From: JANWVO01 sp964458495
GTDB taxonomy: Bacteria; Acidobacteriota; Terriglobia; Bryobacterales; Bryobacteraceae
DNA: 64,000 nt
Assembly: GCA_964458495.1 (NCBI GenBank)
Contig: CAYWJB010000014.1
Location: forward strand, 16,294-80,293
Direction: 5' to 3'
Positions 7,608 to 15,760 of the stretch are shown here, piece by piece. Made by a program: the position numbers and the translations under genes. The first letter of the stretch is position 1. Every line of letters starts with the position of its first letter. Under the pieces are notes generated by a model, which saw only the letters and a program-made list of their open reading frames with translations, made no database searches and had not been told where the DNA came from.

Positions 7608-8222
7608 GTGCGCTGCACCACGCTGCTGGAAGACCGGCTGCGACGGCAGGGCTTCTCCCGCGTCGCCGGGGCCGACGAGGCCGGCCGGGGCTGCCTCTTC
7701 GGCCCTGTCGTCGCCGCCGCCGTCATCCTCGATCCGGCGCGCCCCGTGCCCGGTCTCGCCGACAGCAAAACGCTTGCGCCCGAGCGCCGCCAGTCCCTCT
7801 CCATCCTCATCCGCGAGCGCGCTCTCGCCTGGGCTGTCGCATCGGCCTCCGCCGCCGAAATCGACCGCCTCAACATCCGCGAAGCCTCCCGCCTGGCCAT
7901 CCGCCGCGCCGTCGAAGCCCTTCGCCCGCCGTGCGATTATCTTCTTGTGGATGCGCTCCCCGTCGATTGCCACGTCCCGCAGCAGGCGCTCATCAAGGGC
8001 GACGCCCGGGTCGCCTGCATCGCCGCCGCCTCCATCCTCGCCAAAACCGCGCGCGACGCCCTGATGCTCGAGCTCGACGCGCGCTATCCCGGCTACGGCA
8101 TCGCCCGCCACAAGGGTTACGGCACGGCCGAACACCTCGCCGCCTTGCGCGCCCTCGGCCCCACGCCTCTCCACCGCCGCAGCTTCTCGCCCGTCCTGGA
8201 GGCCTTGCAAGGCGTGCTATGA
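7608..8222 (+). CDS. rnhB: Ribonuclease HII
   Basis: This 204-residue endonuclease cuts RNA in RNA-DNA hybrids, including single misincorporated ribonucleotides. The active-site motif GADEAGRG lies at about residues 21-28, and LADSKTL and LVDALPVD supply further acidic residues. KGDARVACIAAASILAKTAR and HKGYGTAEH are diagnostic. GTG 7608 is chosen because GGGAAG lies 7 bases upstream and the protein then has normal length; the frame stays open far upstream over rplS. It overlaps the next gene by ATGA. Confidence 0.95.
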   Translation: MRCTTLLEDRLRRQGFSRVAGADEAGRGCLFGPVVAAAVILDPARPVPGLADSKTLAPERRQSLSILIRERALAWAVASASAAEIDRLNIREASRLAIRRAVEALRPPCDYLLVDALPVDCHVPQQALIKGDARVACIAAASILAKTARDALMLELDARYPGYGIARHKGYGTAEHLAALRALGPTPLHRRSFSPVLEALQGVL

Positions 8223-8512
8223 GCTCCTCGCCTCCCTCCCCCCCACCGCCGCAGGAGCGCCTCACCTGGTTCGAAAAACTCTCCTACGCCGTCTTTTGCA
8301 TCTTCACCCTCGAGGTCGGGCTCTTCCTGCTGATCTATCCGTGGATGCACCCCGTCTGGTCGCAGAACTTCCTCTTCCACCTCGTGCCCGAATGGCATCC
8401 GGTCTTTATGAGCAACTATTTCCGCGGCGCCGTCAGCGGCCTAGGCCTCCTCAACCTCATCATCAGCGCCTCTCACACCCTGCGCCTCCCCCGCGTTCTC
8501 TTCCGCCGCTGA
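8219..8512 (+). CDS. Small two-helix membrane protein, unknown
   Basis: This 97-residue protein is not recognised. A proline-rich cytoplasmic start (about 1-15) is followed by two hydrophobic spans, about 25-44 (YAVFCIFTLEVGLFLLIYPW) and about 66-85. Between them is a loop rich in Trp and His. It overlaps the rnhB stop by ATGA, so it is translated from the same transcript. The convergent ATPase gene ends 7 bases later. Confidence 0.7.
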   Translation: MSSSPPSPPPPQERLTWFEKLSYAVFCIFTLEVGLFLLIYPWMHPVWSQNFLFHLVPEWHPVFMSNYFRGAVSGLGLLNLIISASHTLRLPRVLFRR

Positions 8513-8519
8513 CCCGCGC

Positions 8520-9563
8520 TCACGCCGCCGTGTAGCTGCCCGCCCCGGCGCGGAAACACAGCCGCTCGCCATCCTCGGCCGGCTCCACCTGCACCACCTC
8601 GCCCGGACGCGCCAGCCGCTCCAGCACCACGCGCGCCAGCGGCTGGATCACGTGCCGGTGCATCGTCCGCTTCAGCTCCCGCGCCCCGTACTCCGCGCTC
8701 GTCCCCTGCTCGAGCAGAAACCGCCGCGCCTCCCTCGTCAGCGACAACCGGAACGCCGCCTCCCCCAGCCGGCCCTCGATGTGCCGGTGCAGCTCCTCCA
8801 GTTGCAGGTCCAGGATCCGCTCGAACGCCGCCTCGTCCAGCGGCCGGTAGGTGAGAATCCGGTCGATCCGGTTCACGAACTCCGGCGAAAAGCGCCTCTT
8901 CACCGCGCCCAGCGCCACCCGCTCCAGCGTCCGCTCCGCTGCCCCTGCCGGCGCCGCCGCCGCCAGCCCGAACCGCTGCCGCGTCTGCCGCGCCATCTCC
9001 CGCGCGCCCAGGTTCGAGGTCAGAAAGATCAGGCTGCGCTCGAAGTTCACCGTCGTGTTGTCCCCCAGCTTCAGCGCCGCCTTGTCCAGCACTCCCAGCA
9101 GCAGCCGCCCCAGCGATGCCGCCGCCTTCTCGATTTCGTCGAACAGCACAATCGAAAGGCTCGAACGGTCGCTCGCCACCGCATTCAGCTTCGTCTGCGT
9201 CAGCATCGGCTGCGTTTCGCGGTGGCCGATATAGCCCGGCGGCGCCCCGATCAGCCGCGCCACCTCATGCTCCAGCTGGAACTCCCCGCAGTCGATCCGC
9301 AGCACGTGCCGCTCGCTCCCGTGCAGCGCTTCAGCCAGCGCCTCCACGGTCCGCGTCTTGCCCGTGCCCGTCGGGCCCAGCAGCAGGAAGACTCCCACCG
9401 GCCGCCCGGCCGGGCTGAGCCCCGCCTCGTACAGTTCCACATACGGGACAATCGCCCGGATCGCCTCCTCCTGGCCTACCACGCGCCTCAACAGGCGGTG
9501 CGCCAGCGCCGGCGGGCCGCCGGCCGGCTCCTCCCGCCGCAGCGGGATCACAGGGGCTCGCAT
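8520..9563 (-). CDS. Single-domain ClpA/ClpB-type AAA+ ATPase
   Basis: This 347-residue protein is equivalent to the second ATPase module of ClpA/ClpB. Walker A GPTGTGKT is at 63-70, the pore loop GAPPGYIG at 106-113, Walker B IVLFDEIEKA at 138-147, and the sensor/arginine region RFSPEFVNRID is near 235. The small C-terminal domain includes GARELKRTM. The Clp N-domain, first ATPase module and ClpB middle domain are absent, as is the LGF/IGF loop that would dock ClpP. It is probably a stand-alone unfoldase or remodeller with an unknown client. The minus-strand TACAAT at 9592-9587 and a GGAGGTGAG Shine-Dalgarno support its start. Confidence 0.85.
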   Translation of the reverse strand: MRAPVIPLRREEPAGGPPALAHRLLRRVVGQEEAIRAIVPYVELYEAGLSPAGRPVGVFLLLGPTGTGKTRTVEALAEALHGSERHVLRIDCGEFQLEHEVARLIGAPPGYIGHRETQPMLTQTKLNAVASDRSSLSIVLFDEIEKAAASLGRLLLGVLDKAALKLGDNTTVNFERSLIFLTSNLGAREMARQTRQRFGLAAAAPAGAAERTLERVALGAVKRRFSPEFVNRIDRILTYRPLDEAAFERILDLQLEELHRHIEGRLGEAAFRLSLTREARRFLLEQGTSAEYGARELKRTMHRHVIQPLARVVLERLARPGEVVQVEPAEDGERLCFRAGAGSYTAA

Positions 9564-9586
9564 GCGCGCCTCTCACCTCCGCGCGC

Positions 9587-9592
9587 ATTGTA
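9587..9592 (-). promoter_or_regulatory. -10-like hexamer TACAAT for the AAA+ ATPase
   Basis: On the minus strand TACAAT is followed by GCGCGC and a GGAGGTGAG Shine-Dalgarno, then ATG 9563. The leader would be about 17 bases. It is a conventional leader, unlike the leaderless cases nearby. No -35 was recognised. Confidence 0.45.
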
Positions 9593-9655
9593 CACGCACT
9601 TGGCAAACCGCCCCGCCGCCTCCAACCCCGCTCCACACTCTGGAACCGCCGCGTC

Positions 9656-10786
9656 TCAGGCCCCGGAAGCCGCCAGAAATGAATGAATTGCCCGCAGAAT
9701 CCGCTCGCTCGCCCGCCCGTCCCCAAAAGGATTGCGAACCCGCGTGAACGCCTCCCGCGCCTCCGCTGAATCCAGCAGCCGCCCGGCGCTGTATACGATC
9801 CTTTCCGGGTCCGTCCCCACCAGAATCGCCGCCCCCGCCTCCACCGCCTCCTGCCGCTCCGTCTTCTCCCGCATCACCAGCACCGGCTTGCCAAACGACG
9901 GCCCCTCTTCCTGCACTCCGCCGCTGTCTGTCAGCAGAATGTCCGCCCGCCGCATCAGGTCCACGAAAGGCACATAGTCAAGCGGTTCCACCAGCCGCAC
10001 GCCTTCCACCCCGCCCAGCATCCGCTCCACCACCTCCCGCACGTTCGGGTTCGGATGCACCGGATAGACGATCTCGACGTCGCCCCGCCCCGCCAGCCTC
10101 CGCACCGCCTCGCAGATCCGGACAAACCCTTCGCCGAAGCTCTCCCGCCGGTGCGCCGTCATCAGGATCAGCTTCCTGCCCGCAGCCGGCACACTGCCCT
10201 CGAAACCCTGCCACTCGCCCCTTTCCAGCCGCTCGCGGACATACAGCAGAGCGTCGATCCCCGTGTTGCCCGTCACGAAGATCCGCTCCCTTTCCACTCC
10301 CTCCCGCAGCAGGTTCTCCGCCGCACGCGGCGTCGGCGCAAAGTGCAGCGCCGCCAGCCGCCCGGTCATCACGCGGTTCATCTCTTCCGGAAACGGCTGC
10401 GTCATGTCCCCGGTGCGCAGCCCCGCCTCCACGTGCCCCGAAGCAATCCGCCGGTGGAAGCAGGCGAGCGCTCCCGCCATCGTCGTCGTCGTGTCGCCCT
10501 GAACCAGGACGAAGTCCGGCCGCTCCGCCACGAGCACCGGGTCCAGACGTTCGAGGATCCGCGCCGTCAGTGCGTTCAGCGGCTGATCGGGCGCCATCAC
10601 GTCCAGATCGTGATCCGGCTCCACCCCGAACCGCCCGAGCATGGCGTCGAGCATCTCGCGGTGCTGCGCGGTCACGCACACTCGCGCCTCGAATTCTTCG
10701 CGCTCGCGCATCCCCAGGATCAGCGGACACAGCTTCACCGCCTCGGGACGCGTTCCAAAAACGAAAAGAACCCTGTAGCGTTTCAT
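9656..10786 (-). CDS. wecB: UDP-GlcNAc 2-epimerase, non-hydrolysing
   Basis: This 376-residue cytoplasmic enzyme interconverts UDP-GlcNAc and UDP-ManNAc for surface polysaccharides. It has the two-Rossmann GT-B fold. GTRPEAVKLCP is at 11-21, LVQGDTTTT near 95, GHVEAGLRTGDM near 118, MTAHRRESFGEG near 210, and the DSGGVQEE substrate loop near 290. It is the only enzyme of that surface-sugar pathway here, and its neighbours are infA and the ATPase, so the end product cannot be read from context. Confidence 0.95.
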   Translation of the reverse strand: MKRYRVLFVFGTRPEAVKLCPLILGMREREEFEARVCVTAQHREMLDAMLGRFGVEPDHDLDVMAPDQPLNALTARILERLDPVLVAERPDFVLVQGDTTTTMAGALACFHRRIASGHVEAGLRTGDMTQPFPEEMNRVMTGRLAALHFAPTPRAAENLLREGVERERIFVTGNTGIDALLYVRERLERGEWQGFEGSVPAAGRKLILMTAHRRESFGEGFVRICEAVRRLAGRGDVEIVYPVHPNPNVREVVERMLGGVEGVRLVEPLDYVPFVDLMRRADILLTDSGGVQEEGPSFGKPVLVMREKTERQEAVEAGAAILVGTDPERIVYSAGRLLDSAEAREAFTRVRNPFGDGRASERILRAIHSFLAASGA

Positions 10787-10834
10787 CGGGTGAGCCGCGC
10801 GGCTCGGCGTGCGGCCCTGAGCTTCAGAGGGGGC

Positions 10835-11059
10835 TTACTTGTGACGGTACGTGATGCGCCCTTTGGTCAGATCGTACGGCGACATCTCCAGGGTCACCCG
10901 GTCGCCCGCCAGCACCCGGATGCGGTTCCTTCTCAGTTTCCCCGCCAGATGCGCCAGCACCACCCGGCTCTGGTCCTGGTCGAGCTGCACGCTGAAAAGC
11001 CCGCTGGGGAATTTCTCCACCACCGTGCCGGTCACCTCAATGCAATCTTCCTTGCTCAT
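10835..11059 (-). CDS. infA: Translation initiation factor IF-1
   Basis: This 74-residue OB-fold protein binds the 30S A site during initiation. It reads MSKEDCIEVTGTVVEKFPSG, then AHLAGKLRRNRIRVLAGDRV and SPYDLTKGRITYRHK at the end. ATG 11059 is chosen over an upstream start at 11200 because GGGAGGA lies just before it and the protein then has the exact family length. It stands apart from the usual spc or S13 neighbourhood. Confidence 0.97.
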   Translation of the reverse strand: MSKEDCIEVTGTVVEKFPSGLFSVQLDQDQSRVVLAHLAGKLRRNRIRVLAGDRVTLEMSPYDLTKGRITYRHK

Positions 11060-11118
11060 CGTCCTCCCGTGAGACGTGGATCTCGGCGCGCGCCCGAAGG
11101 CCGGATTCGCGCATTCCC

Positions 11119-11124
11119 AGTATA
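11119..11124 (-). promoter_or_regulatory. -10-like hexamer TATACT for infA
   Basis: On the minus strand a TATACT lies about 60 bases upstream of infA. A weak TTGGCA is 15 bases further upstream. The leader would be about 50 bases, ending in the GGGAGGA ribosome site. Confidence 0.4.
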
Positions 11125-11159
11125 TCCCACCCTCATTTCTGCCAAATTTCCGCGACGCA

Positions 11160-12620
11160 TCACCCGCGCCCAAGGTATTTCGCAGGATCCGCTTCGTCAA
11201 ACGCCGCCCGCCGGAACTCCTCCTTCATCGCCCACGGAACCGTGCAATCGAAGATCGTCTTGCATGAGATCCCCTCGGCGCGGATCGAGGGGCTGAACCC
11301 GGGCGACTGCGACGGATCCAGCGGGTGGCAACGCACGCCGGGAATGAACACCGTGCTCGCGTCGCCCTGATAGCGCGTCGTCATCGCCCACAGCACCTCG
11401 TCTGTCTGGAACAGGTCGACGTCTTCGTCCACCAGAATCACGTGCTTCAGCTCGGGGAACGCGGCGAAGGCCACGAGCGCCGCCTGCCGCTGCCTCCCCT
11501 CGTCGCGCGGCTCCGCCTTGCGGAATTGCAGAATTGCCAGATACTTCCCGCCTCCGGCGGGGTGGCAGTACACGTTCCGCACCCGCCCCGGCATGGCGCG
11601 CTCCGCCATCTGCAGAATGCTCGCCTCGGTCGGAATCCCCGCCAGCTGGCAGTGCTCCGTTCCCGGCCCGACAATGGTCTGCAAAACCGGATCGCGCCGG
11701 TGCGTCACCGCCGTCACCCGGATCACCGGCAGCGCCGCCTGCGCCTTGCCCATGTAGCCGGGAAACTCCGGCATGCTGTAGCCTGTGCTTGTCTGCACGT
11801 CTTCGCGGATCCGCTCGCCCGGCAGAATCTCTCCTTCGATCACGAACTCCGCATCCGCCACCGCCTCCACCGGCTGCGAAACGCACCTCGCCAGCCGCAC
11901 CGCCCGCCTCCGCAGTCCGCCTGCAATGGCCAGCTCATCGAATCCCAGCGGCGTGGCCGGCGGCTCGAAACATGCCGCAAGGTAGATGGCCGGATCCATG
12001 CCGATGCTGATCGACACCGGCAGCGCCTCCCCGCGCGCCTCGGCCTTCGCCCGGAACAAGTCGATGTGCCGCCCCGGCGCGAAGTACACGCTCAGCCGGT
12101 CCGGCCCCTGCACACACAGCCGGTGAATGGTGACGTCTGCCTCGCCCGTCTCCGGATCGCGCGCCCGCAGCAGCCCCATCGTGATGTATGGGCCCGCATC
12201 CAGCCGCGTGTTGGTGGGCGCGGGCACGATCCTCCTCACGTCCAGCGGCTCTCGGATCACCACCTCCTGGCACGGCGCCTCTTCCGCCACTGTCGCTTGC
12301 TCCGGCCTCTCCAGCGCCTCCAGCATCCGGAAGCCCACCCGCTCCGGCTCCGTCCCCAGCAGCAGCGCCACTCTGCGCCTTGTGCCCAGCACGCCCGCCA
12401 CCACAGGCACGCTGTATCCTCTCACTTGACGAAACAGCATCGCCGGACCCGCCGGCGCCGGCGGCATCACCGGCGCGCCCGCGCCCACGCGCCGGTACAC
12501 CGCCGCCAGCTCCGCCTCCGGGTCCACCTCCACGCCCGTCTCCACCAGCTCGCCCGGCACGCTCGCCAGATACTCGAGCGCCGTCCGCAGATCGCAGATC
12601 TCTTCCGCTCTCATCTTCAC
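11160..12620 (-). CDS. UbiD-family prenylated-FMN decarboxylase
   Basis: This 486-residue protein belongs to the UbiD family of reversible decarboxylases that use prenylated FMN. The N-terminal domain includes GVLGTRRRVALLLG. The central flavin region has a conserved arginine in TIHRLCVQG near 165. The glutamates expected for catalysis lie in EFVIEGEILPGERIRED near 260. A glycine-proline stretch GPGTEHCQLAGIP and VDEDVDLF follow. No UbiX-like flavin prenyltransferase is adjacent. The substrate is unknown; aryl or gallate-type acids are typical of similar proteins. It overlaps the upstream esterase by ATGA, so the two may act in one pathway. Confidence 0.85.
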   Translation of the reverse strand: MKMRAEEICDLRTALEYLASVPGELVETGVEVDPEAELAAVYRRVGAGAPVMPPAPAGPAMLFRQVRGYSVPVVAGVLGTRRRVALLLGTEPERVGFRMLEALERPEQATVAEEAPCQEVVIREPLDVRRIVPAPTNTRLDAGPYITMGLLRARDPETGEADVTIHRLCVQGPDRLSVYFAPGRHIDLFRAKAEARGEALPVSISIGMDPAIYLAACFEPPATPLGFDELAIAGGLRRRAVRLARCVSQPVEAVADAEFVIEGEILPGERIREDVQTSTGYSMPEFPGYMGKAQAALPVIRVTAVTHRRDPVLQTIVGPGTEHCQLAGIPTEASILQMAERAMPGRVRNVYCHPAGGGKYLAILQFRKAEPRDEGRQRQAALVAFAAFPELKHVILVDEDVDLFQTDEVLWAMTTRYQGDASTVFIPGVRCHPLDPSQSPGFSPSIRAEGISCKTIFDCTVPWAMKEEFRRAAFDEADPAKYLGRG

Positions 12621-13519
12621 CGTCCCGAACCTGGCGCTGCGCCCTTCAGGCGTTCATCGAGAAACGCCAGCACCATCGCCCGCGCCACGGCGCTCTGAAA
12701 CTCAGGCCCGCCGTGCCCTGCTCCCGCGATCTTGTAAAACGTCGCCGGCACTCCCGCCTTCCGCAGCGCTTCGAACAACAGTTCGCTCTGGTGCACGGGC
12801 ACCAGCGGATCGCGTTCTCCGTGGAGGATCAGGAACGGCGCGTCCCCGCTGTCCACATACGTCACCGGGTTCGCCCGCGCCACCTTCTCCGCGTTCTCCC
12901 GGATCGGTCCCCCGACCAGCTGCGACTCCGGCGACTCCGCCGGATCGTGCTTCATCCCGCCCGGCAACGCATGCGCATCCATCTGGAGAAAATCCGTCGG
13001 CCCGAAGAAATCCACCACCGCCTGCACACGCGTGGAAACCTCCGGGTCGTGTCCCGGACCCTCCAATTCCTTCACCCCCACGCTCACTCCCAACAGCGCC
13101 GCCAGATGCCCGCCCGCCGATGCGCCCCACGCCGCCATTCTCTCCGGGTCCAGCCCGTGCTCCCCCGCGTGCCGCCGCAGCCACCGCACCGCCGCCTTCG
13201 CGTCCTCGATCTGCGCCGGGAATTTCGCTTCCTGGCTCAGCCGGTAGTTGAACGCCGCCACCGCGTAGCCGTGCTGCGTCAGCCATAGCGCGCCGCGCGT
13301 CTGCCCGTCGTCCTTGCTTCCTGCGCGCCACGCGCCGCCATAGACCCACAACACCACGGGCAGCGGCCTCTGCGCGGCTTCCGGCAGATACAGGTCCAGC
13401 AGCAGGTCTCTTCCGCCGGGACTCGAATAAACAACGTTCTTGACTGCCCTCACGCCCGGCGGCGCCTGCGCCGCCGCTGCGGCTGCCAGAACCAGTGGGA
13501 ACAACCAGGCCGCTCTCAT
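12617..13519 (-). CDS. Secreted alpha/beta hydrolase (esterase-like)
   Basis: This 300-residue esterase/lipase-like enzyme has an N-terminal signal peptide (hydrophobic to about residue 18, ending AAAQA). The oxyanion motif is YGGAWRAG near 60, where the classic form is HGGG. The nucleophile elbow GASAGG is at 132-137, with Ser134 as likely nucleophile. The acid lies in LHGERDPLVP near 235 and the histidine in GAGHGG near 269. It is co-transcribed with the UbiD-family gene through ATGA overlap. The likely substrate is a carboxylic ester, possibly of a phenolic acid given the decarboxylase; that link is inference. Confidence 0.88.
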   Translation of the reverse strand: MRAAWLFPLVLAAAAAAQAPPGVRAVKNVVYSSPGGRDLLLDLYLPEAAQRPLPVVLWVYGGAWRAGSKDDGQTRGALWLTQHGYAVAAFNYRLSQEAKFPAQIEDAKAAVRWLRRHAGEHGLDPERMAAWGASAGGHLAALLGVSVGVKELEGPGHDPEVSTRVQAVVDFFGPTDFLQMDAHALPGGMKHDPAESPESQLVGGPIRENAEKVARANPVTYVDSGDAPFLILHGERDPLVPVHQSELLFEALRKAGVPATFYKIAGAGHGGPEFQSAVARAMVLAFLDERLKGAAPGSGR

Positions 13520-13599
13520 GGATTCCCTCCCATCTTACGTCCGCCCCTCCCCGCCCGCGCGCGCAAAGCCGCATAGAATGGAGCCGCGGAGACCCTTCC

Positions 13600-15540
13600 A
13601 TGCCGCCACGCCTGGCTGCCGTCCTGCTCTTCTGTGCTGCCGCCTCCGCACAGTCTTTGCCAGGCACTGCACCCCTCTCCACTTCCGAAGACCCTGCCGC
13701 GGAAATCGTCTCCGGCATCGGCCGCTACCTCCAGCGCATCCACGCCTGGTTCGCCGAACGCCGCGACCCCGATCCCCGCCACCTGCGCCTCCTGCTCGGC
13801 GCCGTCGATCCGCGCCTCGAACCGGTTGCCATGGAACCTGTGGGCACAACGGACCGCTCCCCCGTGCTCGCCGCCACGGATTCCTTCGAGCTCTTCGCCG
13901 TCCGCTGGCCCGCGCTCGAGGGCGTTCATGGCGAAGGCCTCTATCTGCGCCAGCTCTCCACGCCTCGCCACCTCGTCATCTTCCTCCCCGGACCGGACCG
14001 CCTGCCCGAGCAATGCCAGGAGATGTTCGAATTCGCGGCCGCCGGCGCTGACGTCCTCGTTCCGGTTCAGTTGCGCCGCTCCGCTCCGCCTCCGCCCGCT
14101 CCAGGCGGCTGGGCCAAACACCTGGGCGAACGCGAGTGGATCCGCCGCATGGGCTTCCCGCTCGGACGCCACCCGCTCGGCTTCGAAGTGCAGAAGGTGA
14201 TCGCCGCCGTCGAATGGTGGAAGCAGCGCCACCGCGAAGCGGCCGTGTTTGTCACAGGGGTCTCCGATGGCGCGTGGGTGGCGCAGTTCGCCGCGGTTCT
14301 CGAACCCCGCATCGCCCGCGTGGAGGCGCTCGACGGAAGCATCGAGCCTGCCGGTCCCCTTGAGCAGCCGCTCGACCGCATCGTCTTCGCCCTCGTCCGC
14401 TTCTTCGGCGACAGGGACCTCCGCGGGCTCTTGCGCTCTCGCCTGGCCGCCGCGCCGCGCCTGCCTGCCTCGCCCGTGCGGCTCCCCTCCATCGATGCCG
14501 AAGCCCGCGCCGCAAGACAGGTACGCGAGCTGGAAGACTTCCTCCAGCGCCTCGCCCGCCGCTCCCGCCGCGTGCGCGACGAACTCTGGTCCAACATTCG
14601 CGGCGCAACGCCCGGCGAGTGGCGCCGCGCAGCCGCGCCGCTCGAACGGCGCATCCGCGAAGAGGTGATCGGCGAACTGCCTGCTGAGTCCTGCCCGTCC
14701 GATCCGCGCTCGCGCCTCGCTGCGGAAACCCCTCTCTACCGCGCCTGGGACGTCCGCCTCAACGTCCGCCCCGAGTTTCCCGCCCGCGGCGTGCTCCTGC
14801 TGCCCGCGCGCATCGAGGCGGGCGCGCGCCTGCCGCTCATCGTCGTCCAGCACGGTTTACAGGGAAGCCCTCAGGACCTCTTCGGCCAGAGCCGCGAATC
14901 CCGCGCCTTCGCCACCTACCGCAACTACGCAGAGACCCTCGTGCGCGAAGGCTTCGCCGTCTACCTGCCGCAGAACCCCTACACGGGCGACTTCCGCTGG
15001 CTGGTCCGCCTCGCCCACCCCCTCGGCCTCACCCTGTTCAGCTTCATCCGCGAGCAGTACCGCGTCGCGCTCGATTGGCTCTCCTCGCTGCCCATGATCG
15101 ACCCCGAACGCATCGGCTTCTACGGGCTCTCCTACGGCGGCAAGACTGCCTTGCGCGTGCCGCCCTTCGACCCGCGCTTCCGCGCCGTCGTCTGCGCCGG
15201 CGATTTCAATGAATGGATCGGCAAGCTCACCACCACCGAAGAGCCCTGGAGCTACCTGTTCACCGACGAATACGACGTGCCGGAGTGGAACCTCGCCCAC
15301 ATCGCCAGCCACGCCGAGCTGGCCATGCTCATCGCGCCCCGCCCGTTCCTCGTCGAGCGCGGCCACCGCGACGGCGTCGGCATCGATGAATGGGTGCTGG
15401 CCGAGTTCGCCCGCGTCCGGCGCTTCTATGACGAAACCAGCATCGGCGAGCGCGCTGCCATTGCGTTCTTCAACGGGCCGCACCGCATCGACGGCGAGGA
15501 GGCGCTGCGCTTCTTCCGCCGCTGGCTCAGCCGCCCATGA
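13600..15540 (+). CDS. Large secreted alpha/beta hydrolase
   Basis: This 646-residue protein carries a signal peptide (about 1-17, cleavage near ASAQS). The first half (about 30-340) contains a beta-strand-rich domain with GVSDGAWVAQF, itself similar to a degenerate hydrolase elbow. The second half carries the active site: a QHGLQG oxyanion segment near 420, the nucleophile GLSYGG near 509-514, and GPHRID near the C-terminus for the histidine. It resembles dienelactone-hydrolase/acetyl-esterase type enzymes. ATG 13600 is chosen because it opens the signal peptide and is preceded by GGAGA. The minus-strand esterase diverges from the same intergenic stretch. The substrate is unknown. Confidence 0.82.
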   Translation: MPPRLAAVLLFCAAASAQSLPGTAPLSTSEDPAAEIVSGIGRYLQRIHAWFAERRDPDPRHLRLLLGAVDPRLEPVAMEPVGTTDRSPVLAATDSFELFAVRWPALEGVHGEGLYLRQLSTPRHLVIFLPGPDRLPEQCQEMFEFAAAGADVLVPVQLRRSAPPPPAPGGWAKHLGEREWIRRMGFPLGRHPLGFEVQKVIAAVEWWKQRHREAAVFVTGVSDGAWVAQFAAVLEPRIARVEALDGSIEPAGPLEQPLDRIVFALVRFFGDRDLRGLLRSRLAAAPRLPASPVRLPSIDAEARAARQVRELEDFLQRLARRSRRVRDELWSNIRGATPGEWRRAAAPLERRIREEVIGELPAESCPSDPRSRLAAETPLYRAWDVRLNVRPEFPARGVLLLPARIEAGARLPLIVVQHGLQGSPQDLFGQSRESRAFATYRNYAETLVREGFAVYLPQNPYTGDFRWLVRLAHPLGLTLFSFIREQYRVALDWLSSLPMIDPERIGFYGLSYGGKTALRVPPFDPRFRAVVCAGDFNEWIGKLTTTEEPWSYLFTDEYDVPEWNLAHIASHAELAMLIAPRPFLVERGHRDGVGIDEWVLAEFARVRRFYDETSIGERAAIAFFNGPHRIDGEEALRFFRRWLSRP

Positions 15541-15544
15541 GCCT

Positions 15545-15748
15545 CTACCGCAGCCGGGACGCCCACCTCAGGAACCGCCACAGCTCCCGCCGGTGCTCAG
15601 CGCAAAAGCGCCAGAACTCGCCCGCCCCGATGCCGGCTGCCTCCATGCCCCAATAGGTCTCGATCCGCCACCGCAAGTACGGGCTCTTCCACGGCGTCAG
15701 GCGGTAGCCCCGGCTCGCCCTCCACAGGAACCGCAATGCACCCCACAT
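15545..15748 (-). CDS. Small Trp/Arg-rich protein, unknown
   Basis: This 67-residue basic protein is rich in Trp and Arg: MWGALRFLWRASRGYRL at the start and RRELWRFLRWASRLR at the end. It starts 12 bases after the upstream VWFA gene ends, in the same direction, which supports it being real. A weak GGGACGG ribosome site precedes it. There is no recognised domain. Its amphipathic helices could lie on a membrane. Confidence 0.5.
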   Translation of the reverse strand: MWGALRFLWRASRGYRLTPWKSPYLRWRIETYWGMEAAGIGAGEFWRFCAEHRRELWRFLRWASRLR

Positions 15749-15760
15749 CGCCGTCCCGTC

